The translations under genes and the position numbers were made by a program. Of a stretch of 54,422 nt of DNA, positions 29,101-37,714 are shown piece after piece. Position 1 is the stretch's first letter. Each line of letters starts with the position of its first letter. Source of the DNA: Aquimarina agarilytica ZC1 (GTDB lineage Bacteria; Bacteroidota; Bacteroidia; Flavobacteriales; Flavobacteriaceae). The notes beneath the pieces were generated by a model. That model saw only the letters and a program-made list of their open reading frames with translations, was not told the DNA's origin and ran no database searches. Where the stretch lies: the NCBI RefSeq assembly GCF_000255455.1, contig NZ_JH621273.1, positions 1-54,422 of the forward strand, given 5' to 3'.

Positions 29101-30149
29101 TAGCCCTTCTTTTCTTTAAATAAATCCATTTTTTTAACCCACAATGTTCTTCGATCTAATACAAAAATATCCAATAATAAAAAGAGCAATGCTGCCCCTA
29201 AAAACCATTGAAATTGATCTTTAAAATCTGCATATTGTTTGGCTTCAAACTCTTTTTTATCCATATTCTGTAACAAGCCAATAATTTTAGTTACGGCTTG
29301 TTGGGTATTAGTACCATCAATATATTCTCCATTGGCTTCGGAGGCAATGTCTTTTAAGGTTTCGGGATTTAAACGTGTAATTACCGTTTCGCCACTTTTA
29401 TCCTTTTTATAACTCTGTACAATTCCATTACGTTTTAAAGGAATTGGTCCCCCTTTTGGTGTTCCCACACCAATGGTAATAATTTTTATTCCCTCTTTTG
29501 CTGCCTCTTCGGCTACATCACCCACATCACCACTATCATGATCCTCACCATCACTAATCAATACTAAAACTCGATTGGTTTGCTCGGCATCATTATAATA
29601 GGTTTTTGCTAAGTCAATAGCATCGGTTATAGCAGTTCCCTGAGAAGAAACCATATCCGTATTTAAGGCTTGTAAAAAAGTTTTACCCGAAGCATAATCT
29701 GTAGTAATAGGCAGTTGAGGAAAGGCACTTCCCGCGTAAGCGATAATACCAATACGATCACCTACCAAATTATCAATAATTTGTGACACTAAACGTTGTG
29801 ATTTTGCCAATCGGTTTGGTGCAATATCCTCGGCCAACATACTTTTAGATACGTCTAGTGCAAAAACCAAATCTACTCCCTCTCGTTTTACCGTTTCCAT
29901 TTTATTTCCCATTTTGGGGTTGACCAAAGCTATAGCCAAACACGCCAAAGCCAAACTGATAAAAATCAATTTTAATATGGGCTTAAAAACAGATCGATTA
30001 GGTGCTAAACGATCTAACAAACCAGTACCAGCAAACTTTTTTTGAGTACGCTTACGCCACCAAAAATTTAATATGGCAATTACTACTAAAACAGGTATAA
30101 TTACCAATAGCCAAAAGTATATTTTATGTTCTAAAAAATAAATTCCCAT
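29100..30149 (-). CDS. batB: BatB: von Willebrand factor A domain membrane protein
   Basis: This 349-residue protein has two N-terminal membrane segments (about 10-28 and 57-77), a VWA domain (about 88-300) and a C-terminal membrane segment (about 318-335). The metal-ion-dependent adhesion site is intact: LVFALDVSKSM gives the DxSxS motif, TAITDAIDLA supplies the threonine, and LISDGEDHD supplies the aspartate. VWA proteins with this topology (BatA/BatB) are thought to form a complex at the inner membrane. It is cotranscribed with batA (2-nt gap upstream) and batC (1-nt overlap downstream). Biological function in Bacteroidota is debated (aerotolerance, envelope stress). Confidence 0.9.
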   Translation of the reverse strand: MGIYFLEHKIYFWLLVIIPVLVVIAILNFWWRKRTQKKFAGTGLLDRLAPNRSVFKPILKLIFISLALACLAIALVNPKMGNKMETVKREGVDLVFALDVSKSMLAEDIAPNRLAKSQRLVSQIIDNLVGDRIGIIAYAGSAFPQLPITTDYASGKTFLQALNTDMVSSQGTAITDAIDLAKTYYNDAEQTNRVLVLISDGEDHDSGDVGDVAEEAAKEGIKIITIGVGTPKGGPIPLKRNGIVQSYKKDKSGETVITRLNPETLKDIASEANGEYIDGTNTQQAVTKIIGLLQNMDKKEFEAKQYADFKDQFQWFLGAALLFLLLDIFVLDRRTLWVKKMDLFKEKKG

Positions 30150-30151
30150 AG

Positions 30152-31156
30152 TTATATAAAACTTTTGAATAATGTTTGTTTCAACAAAAATACCAATGCA
30201 GTAAGACCAAAGGCTAACAGTGCAAAAAATCGGTATTTTTCTTCGTATTTGGTAAACTTGATTTCTTCTACATCTGTTTTTTCAAGCTTATCAATTTCGG
30301 CATAAATTTGCTTCAATTTTTTGTTGTTAGTCGCTCTAAAATACCTCCCTTCGGTTGTTTTTGCAATTTGCTTCAGTAATTTTTCGTCAATTTCAACTTG
30401 CACATTTCCGTATTGCAGCGAGCCGTCACTACGTATAGCTACAGGTGACAATGCTGTACCATTTGTTCCTACGCCGATAGTATACACTTTTATCCCGTAT
30501 TCCAATGCCAATTCGGCTGCAATTGAAGGATCAATAAAACCTGCATTATTTGTTCCATCGGTTAACAAAATGATCACTTTGCTCTTTGCTTTACTATCCT
30601 TTAAGCGATTTACTGCCGTTGCCAATCCCATTCCTATTGCTGTTCCCCCTTCGAGCTGTTGCGTGAATTTTAAAGAATTCAACGCACTTAACACGATAGT
30701 TTTATCACTGGTCACTGGTGTTTTGGTAAAACTTTCCCCGGCATAGACCACTAAACCTATACGGTCACTTTTACGCCCTTTTATAAAATCTGCCGCCACT
30801 CTTTTTAGTGCCTCGAGCCTGTTGGGTTTTAAATCTTTTGCCAACATACTCCCCGAAATATCAATTGCCATAGCAATATCAATTCCTTTGGTTGTTTTGG
30901 TTTGTGTAGAAACATCTACATTTTGAGGTCGTGCCAACGCTACAATTAATGATGCCAATGCTAGCATTTGCAATCCAAAAAGCAAGGGTTTTAAACGTGA
31001 TATGATATCTGAGGTAACTTTAAAGCCCTCCGTTGTTCCTATTTTTAATGATGCCTGCTGATTATTTTTCCGCCACAAATACCATACAATGGCTGCCGGA
31101 ATACACAGCAACAACCAAAAAAATGCAGGACTTTCAAATGTATATTTTGAAAACAT
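30152..31156 (-). CDS. batA: BatA: von Willebrand factor A domain membrane protein
   Basis: This 334-residue protein is paralogous to BatB. It has N-terminal membrane segments (about 10-25 and 57-72), a VWA domain (about 85-285) and a C-terminal membrane segment (about 308-328). The MIDAS residues are present: DIAMAIDISGSM (DxSxS), GGTAIGMGLATAV (Thr) and ILLTDGTNN (Asp). Its start codon overlaps the stop of the upstream 550-residue gene by one base (TAATG), which indicates translational coupling. Together with MoxR and DUF58 upstream this is a standard MoxR-VWA module, in which the AAA+ ATPase is thought to act on the VWA proteins like a chaperone. Confidence 0.9.
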   Translation of the reverse strand: MFSKYTFESPAFFWLLLCIPAAIVWYLWRKNNQQASLKIGTTEGFKVTSDIISRLKPLLFGLQMLALASLIVALARPQNVDVSTQTKTTKGIDIAMAIDISGSMLAKDLKPNRLEALKRVAADFIKGRKSDRIGLVVYAGESFTKTPVTSDKTIVLSALNSLKFTQQLEGGTAIGMGLATAVNRLKDSKAKSKVIILLTDGTNNAGFIDPSIAAELALEYGIKVYTIGVGTNGTALSPVAIRSDGSLQYGNVQVEIDEKLLKQIAKTTEGRYFRATNNKKLKQIYAEIDKLEKTDVEEIKFTKYEEKYRFFALLAFGLTALVFLLKQTLFKSFI

Positions 31157-32808
31157 TAGTTATCGCTTTTATTTATTTCAACTGAATTTATAATTCGCTC
31201 TTTTACTTTTTCTGAAGCCTTATCTCCTTTTTCGTAAAAAACAAAGACTTGTTGTGCCCCTTGCCCTTCAGCAAAAATCAAAATGGTATATTCAAAATTG
31301 ATTGTTTTTTCTGTTTCAGGAATTGGATACTCAAAACTTCCAAATACTTTTTTCCCTGCAGTACCGCTTAAGGTTTCAAAATCCTCATCCTTAACCAAAA
31401 TGTTGGTTCCACCTTGTTGTTCAATTTGTTTAAACACACTTTCTACCCCTTGTTCCACCGTATAACCAATATCCTGACGGAAGGAAAGCGTGTTTACTAT
31501 AATGTTAAACTTATTTTTAAGCTCTCCATACAGATATACTTGATTTCCGCTTAACACTTGTTGCTGTTGTCCCTCGATTTTAACCGGATTTCTTGTTAAA
31601 ATTTCGGGGGTGCTTATGGATACTCCTGGTACACCGTAAGTACTGGTTATCCATTCTTGATCCAATAACGCATTACCTGCCTTTCCTAAAACTAAGCCTG
31701 TAATTTTATTAAAATTTTGCACTGCAAAAAAGGTGAGTATGGCTGCAATTAATGCAACAACCCCAGCAATGATCATGCTATTTTGTCGCTTTCTTTTACG
31801 CTTCGCTTCTTGTTCTAATCGGTAAGTTTCATTTAGTAATAATTGCTCTTCTGTTAACTCCGGTTTCCCTTCATTTACTTTTTGAATAAAACTTGTGATT
31901 ATTTGCTTATCAAATTGCGCTGTTTCCAATGAAGGATTCATGGCGGCAAATTTTGCGTAATCCGCATTTTGAAGTGTATTTTTAAATTCAGCAATAGCTT
32001 CTTTATTTAAAGAAACATCACCCATTTTTACCTTTAAATTCAAGGCTGTAATTAGCTCATCGGTAGTACTCTCCAATGCATGCTCCGTAAGCTCTTCTTC
32101 TAAATATTTTTTTGCAATATCTGTTAATTGAGAATAATATTCTTTGTATTTATTTTCACTCAACAAACTTTCTACCGGCACTCTTTCTAAAGCTAATAAT
32201 GTTTTATCATAAATGGGTAATAAGGATTCGGGATCTACCTTTTTTTGACCAAATCGCCATACTAAAAACATTACTAGACCAATTACTAAAAGTCCTCCAA
32301 TAATCCAATAGACAATTTGCATCCAGTCCGTTTCGGAATGATCCTCAACAGCCATAATTCCTTTTACATCATACAACTTTGTCTTGGAGGTATCCACCAC
32401 TACATCTCTTACTTCTAGCGCAAGCGAATCTGTATAAAATGTTTTATCGCCTATAATTACTTTTTGCCTTGGAATATAATAGTGTCCCGAATCGAATTGT
32501 GTTAAGGCATATTGCTTTAATAAACGGTATTTTCCTCCTTCGTCTAACGTATCAATTTTAAAAGATTCCAACACCTCTAAAGGATTAAAACTATCTCCTT
32601 CGGGGAATACGACATTCTTCCCTTTATTCCCTTCTACTTGAATGGCATAATTTACTATTGAGCCTATTTTTATAGAAGTGGAATCAATGGCATTCCTAAC
32701 CTGAAATTGATTTTGAGCATTCATTACTGAAAACCCAAAAAACAATACACAGTATAGCACTTTTAGCACTATTTTTTTTTGAATATATGTTCTGAAATTA
32801 TATTGCAT
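31156..32808 (-). CDS. BatD/DUF4381-like membrane protein with an extra C-terminal domain
   Basis: This 550-residue protein has a signal peptide (about 1-32), a periplasmic beta-rich domain (about 33-150) and a membrane segment (about 166-188, IVYWIIGGLLVIGLVMFLVW). A cytoplasmic helical domain follows (about 195-330; PESLLPIYDKTLLALERVPVE, YLEEELTEHALESTTDELI), as in DUF4381/BatD-like proteins. A second membrane segment (about 343-365) leads to an additional domain of about 180 residues (about 370-550) that I do not recognise. It sits between DUF58 and batA, the usual place of this family in Bacteroidota MoxR clusters. It is co-translated with both neighbours (2-nt gap and 1-nt overlap). The C-terminal domain would lie back outside the cytoplasm, an inference from topology. 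Confidence 0.75.
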   Translation of the reverse strand: MQYNFRTYIQKKIVLKVLYCVLFFGFSVMNAQNQFQVRNAIDSTSIKIGSIVNYAIQVEGNKGKNVVFPEGDSFNPLEVLESFKIDTLDEGGKYRLLKQYALTQFDSGHYYIPRQKVIIGDKTFYTDSLALEVRDVVVDTSKTKLYDVKGIMAVEDHSETDWMQIVYWIIGGLLVIGLVMFLVWRFGQKKVDPESLLPIYDKTLLALERVPVESLLSENKYKEYYSQLTDIAKKYLEEELTEHALESTTDELITALNLKVKMGDVSLNKEAIAEFKNTLQNADYAKFAAMNPSLETAQFDKQIITSFIQKVNEGKPELTEEQLLLNETYRLEQEAKRKRKRQNSMIIAGVVALIAAILTFFAVQNFNKITGLVLGKAGNALLDQEWITSTYGVPGVSISTPEILTRNPVKIEGQQQQVLSGNQVYLYGELKNKFNIIVNTLSFRQDIGYTVEQGVESVFKQIEQQGGTNILVKDEDFETLSGTAGKKVFGSFEYPIPETEKTINFEYTILIFAEGQGAQQVFVFYEKGDKASEKVKERIINSVEINKSDN

Positions 32809-32810
32809 CT

Positions 32811-33677
32811 TTAATTTCTTCGTTTAAAATAGCCTAATAGCTTTTTAACGTAATTTTCGTTAGTACCACAGCTTACTGTTCCCGACCCACTTTTACTAAA
32901 ACCTTGTTCAAAATAAGCTACCTTTTCTGCATAATAAGTTGCATAATTTTTACGCATAGCCCGCGAAGATGTGTTGACTAATTGTACTTGACCCGTTTCC
33001 TGATCATGCATTTGTACTACACCTAAATTAGGAATTTCAATTTCGGATTTATCAAATACGCGAATACCAGTAAGGTCATGCCTACCCGAAACAATTTTTA
33101 AAGTTTGCAGGTAATCATCGGCTATAAAATCGGAAAGCACAAATACAATGGCTTTCTTTTTTTGCACATTACTCAAGTATTTTAATGCCTGAGAAACGTT
33201 GGTTTTATTACTCTTTGGCTTAAATTCGATCAGCTCTCTAATGATTCGCAACACATGTGAACGTCCTTTTTTTGGAGGAATAAATAACTCAATATCATCG
33301 GTAAACAAAATGAGTCCCACTTTATCATTATTCTGCGTTGCCGAAAAAGCTAATGTCGCCGCAATTTCGGTTATGGTTTCTTTTTTAAATTGATTTTCGG
33401 TTCCAAACAATTGGGATCCCGAAACATCCACCATAAGCATTAGTGTAAGCTCGCGTTCTTCTTCGAATACCTTTATATAAGGTTCATTATAACGGGCAGT
33501 TACATTCCAATCAATAGCGCGAACATCATCGCCAAATTGGTATTGGCGCACCTCGCTAAATGTCATACCACGACCTTTAAAGGTAGAATGATATTCTCCT
33601 CCAAAAACATGATCACTCACACGACGTGTTTTGATCTCAATTTTTCGTACTTTTTTTAATAATTCTTTTGTATCCAT
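32811..33677 (-). CDS. DUF58 domain protein of the MoxR-Bat operon
   Basis: This 288-residue soluble protein belongs to the DUF58 family, a VWA-like fold. The family core is visible as GRGMTFSEVRQYQFGDDVRAIDWNVTAR followed by EERELTLMLMVDVSGSQ, which carries a DxSxS metal-site motif. FVLSDFIADDYL provides a later Asp. It has no membrane segment. DUF58 genes nearly always follow a MoxR ATPase gene, as here (81-nt spacer), and precede membrane VWA genes. The most likely role is as a partner or substrate of MoxR in the Bat system. Reaction and ligand are unknown. Confidence 0.9.
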   Translation of the reverse strand: MDTKELLKKVRKIEIKTRRVSDHVFGGEYHSTFKGRGMTFSEVRQYQFGDDVRAIDWNVTARYNEPYIKVFEEERELTLMLMVDVSGSQLFGTENQFKKETITEIAATLAFSATQNNDKVGLILFTDDIELFIPPKKGRSHVLRIIRELIEFKPKSNKTNVSQALKYLSNVQKKKAIVFVLSDFIADDYLQTLKIVSGRHDLTGIRVFDKSEIEIPNLGVVQMHDQETGQVQLVNTSSRAMRKNYATYYAEKVAYFEQGFSKSGSGTVSCGTNENYVKKLLGYFKRRN

Positions 33678-33724
33678 CTTTTAGTTGCGAGTTAAAAGTT
33701 GTGAGTTGTGAGGGTTGTATTTTA

Positions 33725-33755
33725 CTACCAACGAACAACTGACAACTGACAACTA
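33725..33755. repeat. Degenerate heptad repeat in the moxR-DUF58 spacer
   Basis: On the minus strand the sequence reads TAGTTGT CAGTTGT CAGTTGT TCGTTGG TAG, four heptads in the same register as the perfect TAGTTGG array at 36928-37534. It begins 3 nt after the moxR stop codon. An imperfect gttgtgag-type repeat occupies the rest of the spacer. Confidence 0.7.
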
Positions 33756-33758
33756 TTT

Positions 33759-34760
33759 TTAAGGTACTTCAATTTCATTTACAATTTGGCTAATAATATC
33801 CTCAGTGGTGATATTTTCAGCTTCGGCCTCATAGGTAATCCCTATACGATGACGTAATACATCGGTTACCACGGCACGAACATCTTCGGGAATCACATAA
33901 CCACGACGCTTGATAAACGCATAACATTTTGCCGCTGTGGCTAAACTAATACTACCACGTGGCGAAGATCCAAAATTGATTAATGGCTTTAAATCTGGAA
34001 GATTATATTTTTCTGGATAACGAGTTGCAAAAACGATATCCAATATATATTTTTCAATTTTTTCGTCCATATATACTGTACGAACTGCTTTTTGAGCTTT
34101 CAAAATCTGCTCTGTACTAACTACTGGATTTACGGTTTCAAAACTACCAGATAAGTTTGCACGCATAATCAATTGCTCCTCTTCTAACTTAGGATAATCG
34201 ATAACCACTTTAAGCATAAAACGGTCCATTTGTGCTTCGGGTAATGGGTATGTTCCCTCTTGATCTACTGGGTTTTGAGTTGCCATTACTAAAAACGGCT
34301 TATCCAATTTAAAAGTTTCATCACCAATGGTTACCTGCTTTTCCTGCATGGCTTCCAACAAAGCACTCTGCACTTTGGCAGGAGCACGGTTGATCTCATC
34401 GGCCAATACAAAATTGGCAAAAATAGGTCCTTTTTTAATAAGGAAATCATTCTCCTTCATATTATATATAAGCGTACCTACCACGTCCGCGGGTAATAAA
34501 TCTGGAGTAAATTGCACACGACTAAAGCTTCCTTGTACTGCTTTAGATAGTGTATTTATGGCAAGGGTTTTTGCTAATCCTGGCACCCCTTCTAATAAAA
34601 TATGTCCTTCGCCCAAAAGTCCGATTAGCAAACGCTCAATCATATATTTTTGTCCGACAATTACTTTATTTAGCTCTATGGTTAGCAAATCGATAAATGC
34701 TGATTCTTTTTCAATCTGTTCATTTATCATTCTAATATCAACTGTAGCGGTTTGTTCCAT
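33759..34760 (-). CDS. MoxR-family AAA+ ATPase
   Basis: This 333-residue ATPase has a Walker A motif at residues 58-65 (GVPGLAKT), a Walker B motif (FVLADEINRAP, about 116-126), a sensor-1 region (FLVMATQNPVDQEGTYPLPEAQMDRF) and a C-terminal lid domain (about 230-333). All are diagnostic of the MoxR subfamily. MoxR proteins are chaperone-like ATPases that typically act on VWA-domain partners encoded downstream; here those are DUF58, BatA and BatB. It is the first gene of the eight-gene operon and is transcribed divergently from the AlbA_2-domain gene. The upstream 290 nt should hold the operon promoter. The closest match I see is the imperfect TAATGTTTG on the minus strand. Confidence 0.92.
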   Translation of the reverse strand: MEQTATVDIRMINEQIEKESAFIDLLTIELNKVIVGQKYMIERLLIGLLGEGHILLEGVPGLAKTLAINTLSKAVQGSFSRVQFTPDLLPADVVGTLIYNMKENDFLIKKGPIFANFVLADEINRAPAKVQSALLEAMQEKQVTIGDETFKLDKPFLVMATQNPVDQEGTYPLPEAQMDRFMLKVVIDYPKLEEEQLIMRANLSGSFETVNPVVSTEQILKAQKAVRTVYMDEKIEKYILDIVFATRYPEKYNLPDLKPLINFGSSPRGSISLATAAKCYAFIKRRGYVIPEDVRAVVTDVLRHRIGITYEAEAENITTEDIISQIVNEIEVP

Positions 34761-35050
34761 TATTGATTAATTTTAATGTCGTGAATTTACTATTCCTATT
34801 TTAACCCTGCAAGTAGCAGACAAGCTAACAAACATTACTTATTTAAAACAAGGGTCAATTTTATATTTTATACTATATTTAACCTAATTGAGTTTTTTCC
34901 TTACAGAAAAAATTACCGGTTTACCTTATAGCTTGTTTTTAAAACAACTATTTTGCTATTCGGTAAACACCTAATAGTAAACGAATGTGCAAAATGCGTG
35001 TTGCATTTTTTTAAAATAAATTTATTTAACAATTTTGATTTCTTTCCCTT

Positions 35051-36187
35051 ATGATTAATAAAAGGCTTTTAATCAAAAACTTACTAGCCCACAATAACGA
35101 AAACAGTTTTTACGATAAAAAACTACGCATTCAGTTATCGGAAAAAGAAGGAAAAGCTAAATTTTTAAAACACGTTTGTGCACTTTCTAATTCTAACCCC
35201 AAAAACAACTCATTTATTGTTATTGGTGTTAAAGATGAAGACAATCAAATTACGGGTGTTGATTTTTTTGATGATAGTAAAATTCAAAATTTAATTAATG
35301 CCTATTTGAAAAATCCTCCGGTGGTTTCCTATGAAAACATTGCTTTTCCTCACCTCCCTCCGGATAAGGTTGTCGGTTTAGTCACCATACACCCAACAAA
35401 TACCGAGGTGTGTATGCTCAAAAAAAACATTTGGAAATACCCCAAAAGTGCGGTTTTTTTAAGAGATGGCAGCATGAGCATGCCCAAAAATGAAACTATT
35501 GAATTAAAAGATTACAATTCAAAATTAGTTGCGGCTATTGAAAGTCATTCGCAAAACAACATGGAATATACCCTAGATGGCGTGTTTGATTTTATGAAAG
35601 CGAGAAAAAAATACAAGCCAAATTACAAGGTGTTTCAGGAGTATTTTGTGGTATGCTGGGCTGGAAAAGAAAAACGGGTTAAAAATAACACCTATTATTC
35701 TAGGGTTGACATTGAACTTATTAATGAACAAGTCCGATTATTTTATTCGGAATTTGACGAAGTAAGCATTGAAATGACCGAAAATGAATTTATAATTACC
35801 GAATTTATCAGCTTAGGTTATGATGGTACACATAAATATTATCCCTTTGAAAAAATGCGGATCCAATTTAAAAACAACGTTTCCTACGAAATGGGCTATG
35901 AACTGTTGTTTGAACCACCCACGTTTGCTCCTTCGGTTACCGACTTTTTAATCAAAAAAAATGAAGCCCTACTCACTAAACTAAATAACAATATTACTTT
36001 AGCTCACAAAGAAAAAAATTGGCTAAAAGAACTACCCACAACTTATCTAATTTGTTATTTAAATGGTGTAACATCTGCACTAGACAAACTAAATGAGGCA
36101 AAACCCATACTTAAAAAGCATTCTGCTGAAATTTATAAATTATACAAAGACACCATGCGTGTCATTAGAAAAATACGCTATAACTAA
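35051..36187 (+). CDS. AlbA_2/Schlafen-like DNA-binding domain protein
   Basis: This 378-residue protein has an N-terminal AlbA_2 domain (about 15-140). This is the putative nucleic-acid-binding module formerly called divergent AAA-4. Recognisable elements are EKEGKAKFLKHVCALSNS, SFIVIGVKDEDNQITGV and VGLVTIHP. In the family the first of these is the substrate-contacting E-x-K-x-E-like region, followed by the nuclear GVxD strand. The remaining about 230 residues (EYFVVCWAGKEKRVKNNTYYSRVD onward) are not recognised. There is no signal peptide. The metallophosphatase gene starts 3 nt after its stop, so the pair is co-transcribed. It could be a transcriptional regulator or nuclease-like protein. 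The sequence does not decide. Confidence 0.75.
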   Translation: MINKRLLIKNLLAHNNENSFYDKKLRIQLSEKEGKAKFLKHVCALSNSNPKNNSFIVIGVKDEDNQITGVDFFDDSKIQNLINAYLKNPPVVSYENIAFPHLPPDKVVGLVTIHPTNTEVCMLKKNIWKYPKSAVFLRDGSMSMPKNETIELKDYNSKLVAAIESHSQNNMEYTLDGVFDFMKARKKYKPNYKVFQEYFVVCWAGKEKRVKNNTYYSRVDIELINEQVRLFYSEFDEVSIEMTENEFIITEFISLGYDGTHKYYPFEKMRIQFKNNVSYEMGYELLFEPPTFAPSVTDFLIKKNEALLTKLNNNITLAHKEKNWLKELPTTYLICYLNGVTSALDKLNEAKPILKKHSAEIYKLYKDTMRVIRKIRYN

Positions 36188-36190
36188 TTT

Positions 36191-36925
36191 ATGTTAACAC
36201 ACCGAACCTTTGCTATTGGCGATATCCACGGAGGACTTAAAGCCCTTGAACAATTACTTTTTAAACTTAAACTTGTACCTGAAGATCATCTTATTTTTTT
36301 AGGGGATTATGTAGACGGCTGGAGCCAGAGCGCCGAAACTATTTTCTTTTTAATGGAATTAGCCACCAAACATAAATGCACATTTATTAGAGGAAATCAC
36401 GATGCACTTTGTTATAATTGGCTAAAAACAGGTATTCATACAGATCAATGGATTATTCATGGAGGACAAGCCACTAAGGATAGTTATGCTAAATTTTCGC
36501 AAGATGAAATAAAAGCTCAGTTTCAATTTTTTGAAGGCTTAGAAAACTATGTCATTTTAAACGAAAGTAAACTTTTTTTACATGCCGGCTTTACCAATTT
36601 ACACGGGCCACATAAGGAATACTTTGAAGAGCTTTATTATTGGGATCGTACCCTATGGGAATTAGCGCTTTCTGTTGACCCAAAACTATCTAAAAATGAT
36701 CTTTTATACCCCAAACGTCTAAGTCTTTTTGACGAAGTATACATTGGCCACACACCAGTTACACGCATAAACAAAACAACGCCCGTTAATGCAGCTTGCG
36801 TTTGGAATGTAGATACTGGCGCTGCTTTTAAAGGCCCACTAACGGCTATTGATATTGATAGCAAAGAGATTTTTCAAAGTGATCCCGCACACCTGCTTTA
36901 CCCGGATGAACGCGGCAGGAACTAG
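36191..36925 (+). CDS. PPP-family metallophosphatase (serine/threonine phosphatase or dinucleoside tetraphosphatase type)
   Basis: This 244-residue cytoplasmic enzyme carries the complete PPP metal-site signature: GDIHGG (residues 10-15), GDYVDGW (38-44), GNHD (68-71), a later His in FLHAGF and a final His in IGHTPV. Bacterial members of this family hydrolyse phosphoprotein or bis(5'-nucleosyl) tetraphosphate. The sequence alone does not say which substrate applies. It follows the AlbA_2 gene by 3 nt. The stop codon is immediately followed, 2 nt later, by the large heptanucleotide array, so its mRNA 3' end would run into the repeat unless termination occurs within it. Confidence 0.9.
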   Translation: MLTHRTFAIGDIHGGLKALEQLLFKLKLVPEDHLIFLGDYVDGWSQSAETIFFLMELATKHKCTFIRGNHDALCYNWLKTGIHTDQWIIHGGQATKDSYAKFSQDEIKAQFQFFEGLENYVILNESKLFLHAGFTNLHGPHKEYFEELYYWDRTLWELALSVDPKLSKNDLLYPKRLSLFDEVYIGHTPVTRINKTTPVNAACVWNVDTGAAFKGPLTAIDIDSKEIFQSDPAHLLYPDERGRN

Positions 36926-36927
36926 GC

Positions 36928-37534
36928 TAGTTGGTAGTTGGTAGTTGGTAGTTGGTAGTTGGTAGTTGGTAGTTGGTAGTTGGTAGTTGGTAGTTGGTAG
37001 TTGGTAGTTGGTAGTTGGTAGTTGGTAGTTGGTAGTTGGTAGTTGGTAGTTGGTAGTTGGTAGTTGGTAGTTGGTAGTTGGTAGTTGGTAGTTGGTAGTT
37101 GGTAGTTGGTAGTTGGTAGTTGGTAGTTGGTAGTTGGTAGTTGGTAGTTGGTAGTTGGTAGTTGGTAGTTGGTAGTTGGTAGTTGGTAGTTGGTAGTTGG
37201 TAGTTGGTAGTTGGTAGTTGGTAGTTGGTAGTTGGTAGTTGGTAGTTGGTAGTTGGTAGTTGGTAGTTGGTAGTTGGTAGTTGGTAGTTGGTAGTTGGTA
37301 GTTGGTAGTTGGTAGTTGGTAGTTGGTAGTTGGTAGTTGGTAGTTGGTAGTTGGTAGTTGGTAGTTGGTAGTTGGTAGTTGGTAGTTGGTAGTTGGTAGT
37401 TGGTAGTTGGTAGTTGGTAGTTGGTAGTTGGTAGTTGGTAGTTGGTAGTTGGTAGTTGGTAGTTGGTAGTTGGTAGTTGGTAGTTGGTAGTTGGTAGTTG
37501 GTAGTTGGTAGTTGGTAGTTGGTAGTTGGTAGTT
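36928..37534. repeat. Perfect heptanucleotide tandem array (TAGTTGG), 86 copies
   Basis: From 36928 the unit TAGTTGG repeats without a single mismatch or phase shift through 37529, giving 86 full copies, and ends with a partial TAGTT at 37534. The positions checked along the array keep exact 7-nt register. It starts 2 nt after a stop codon and ends 180 nt before the BON-LysM gene. On the plus strand TAG stops occur in every frame. The minus strand is open in all three frames, giving a meaningless TNYQLPT repeat. Confidence 0.98.
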
Positions 37535-37714
37535 AGGCAACTGACTCCCAATATGTATATTGTGCATTTTTCTAGTTTTTCAATAAAAATATATACCCCT
37601 ATATTAAATTCAACTTTTTTGTTTTTTTTGGAATTTAAAAATTAACACTTGTATAAAATATCAACAAATTTTTATAACTTGAGCTTATAATTTTAATGTA
37701 CAAAACACATAACT
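37535..37714. other. AT-rich leader region before the BON-LysM gene
   Basis: The 180 nt after the heptad array contain no gene. The first bases (about 37535-37548, with CAACTGAC) look like an inverted remnant heptad. The rest is very AT-rich and probably carries the promoter of the next gene, but no clear TAnnTTTG box could be fixed. Confidence 0.5.

Noticed and set aside
34761..35050. Promoter boxes between moxR and the AlbA_2 gene
   Set aside because: Near matches (TAATGTTTG on minus, CAATTTTG on plus) miss the TAnnTTTG consensus by one position or spacing, so they were not listed as features.
36928..37534. Possible CRISPR array
   Set aside because: There are no spacers; the unit is a continuous 7-nt tandem repeat.
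36839..37567. Minus-strand open frames encoding long TNYQLPT repeats across the heptad array
   Set aside because: A 7-nt unit without a minus-strand stop keeps all three frames open. There is no unique protein sequence or gene-like flank, so these are artefacts of the satellite.
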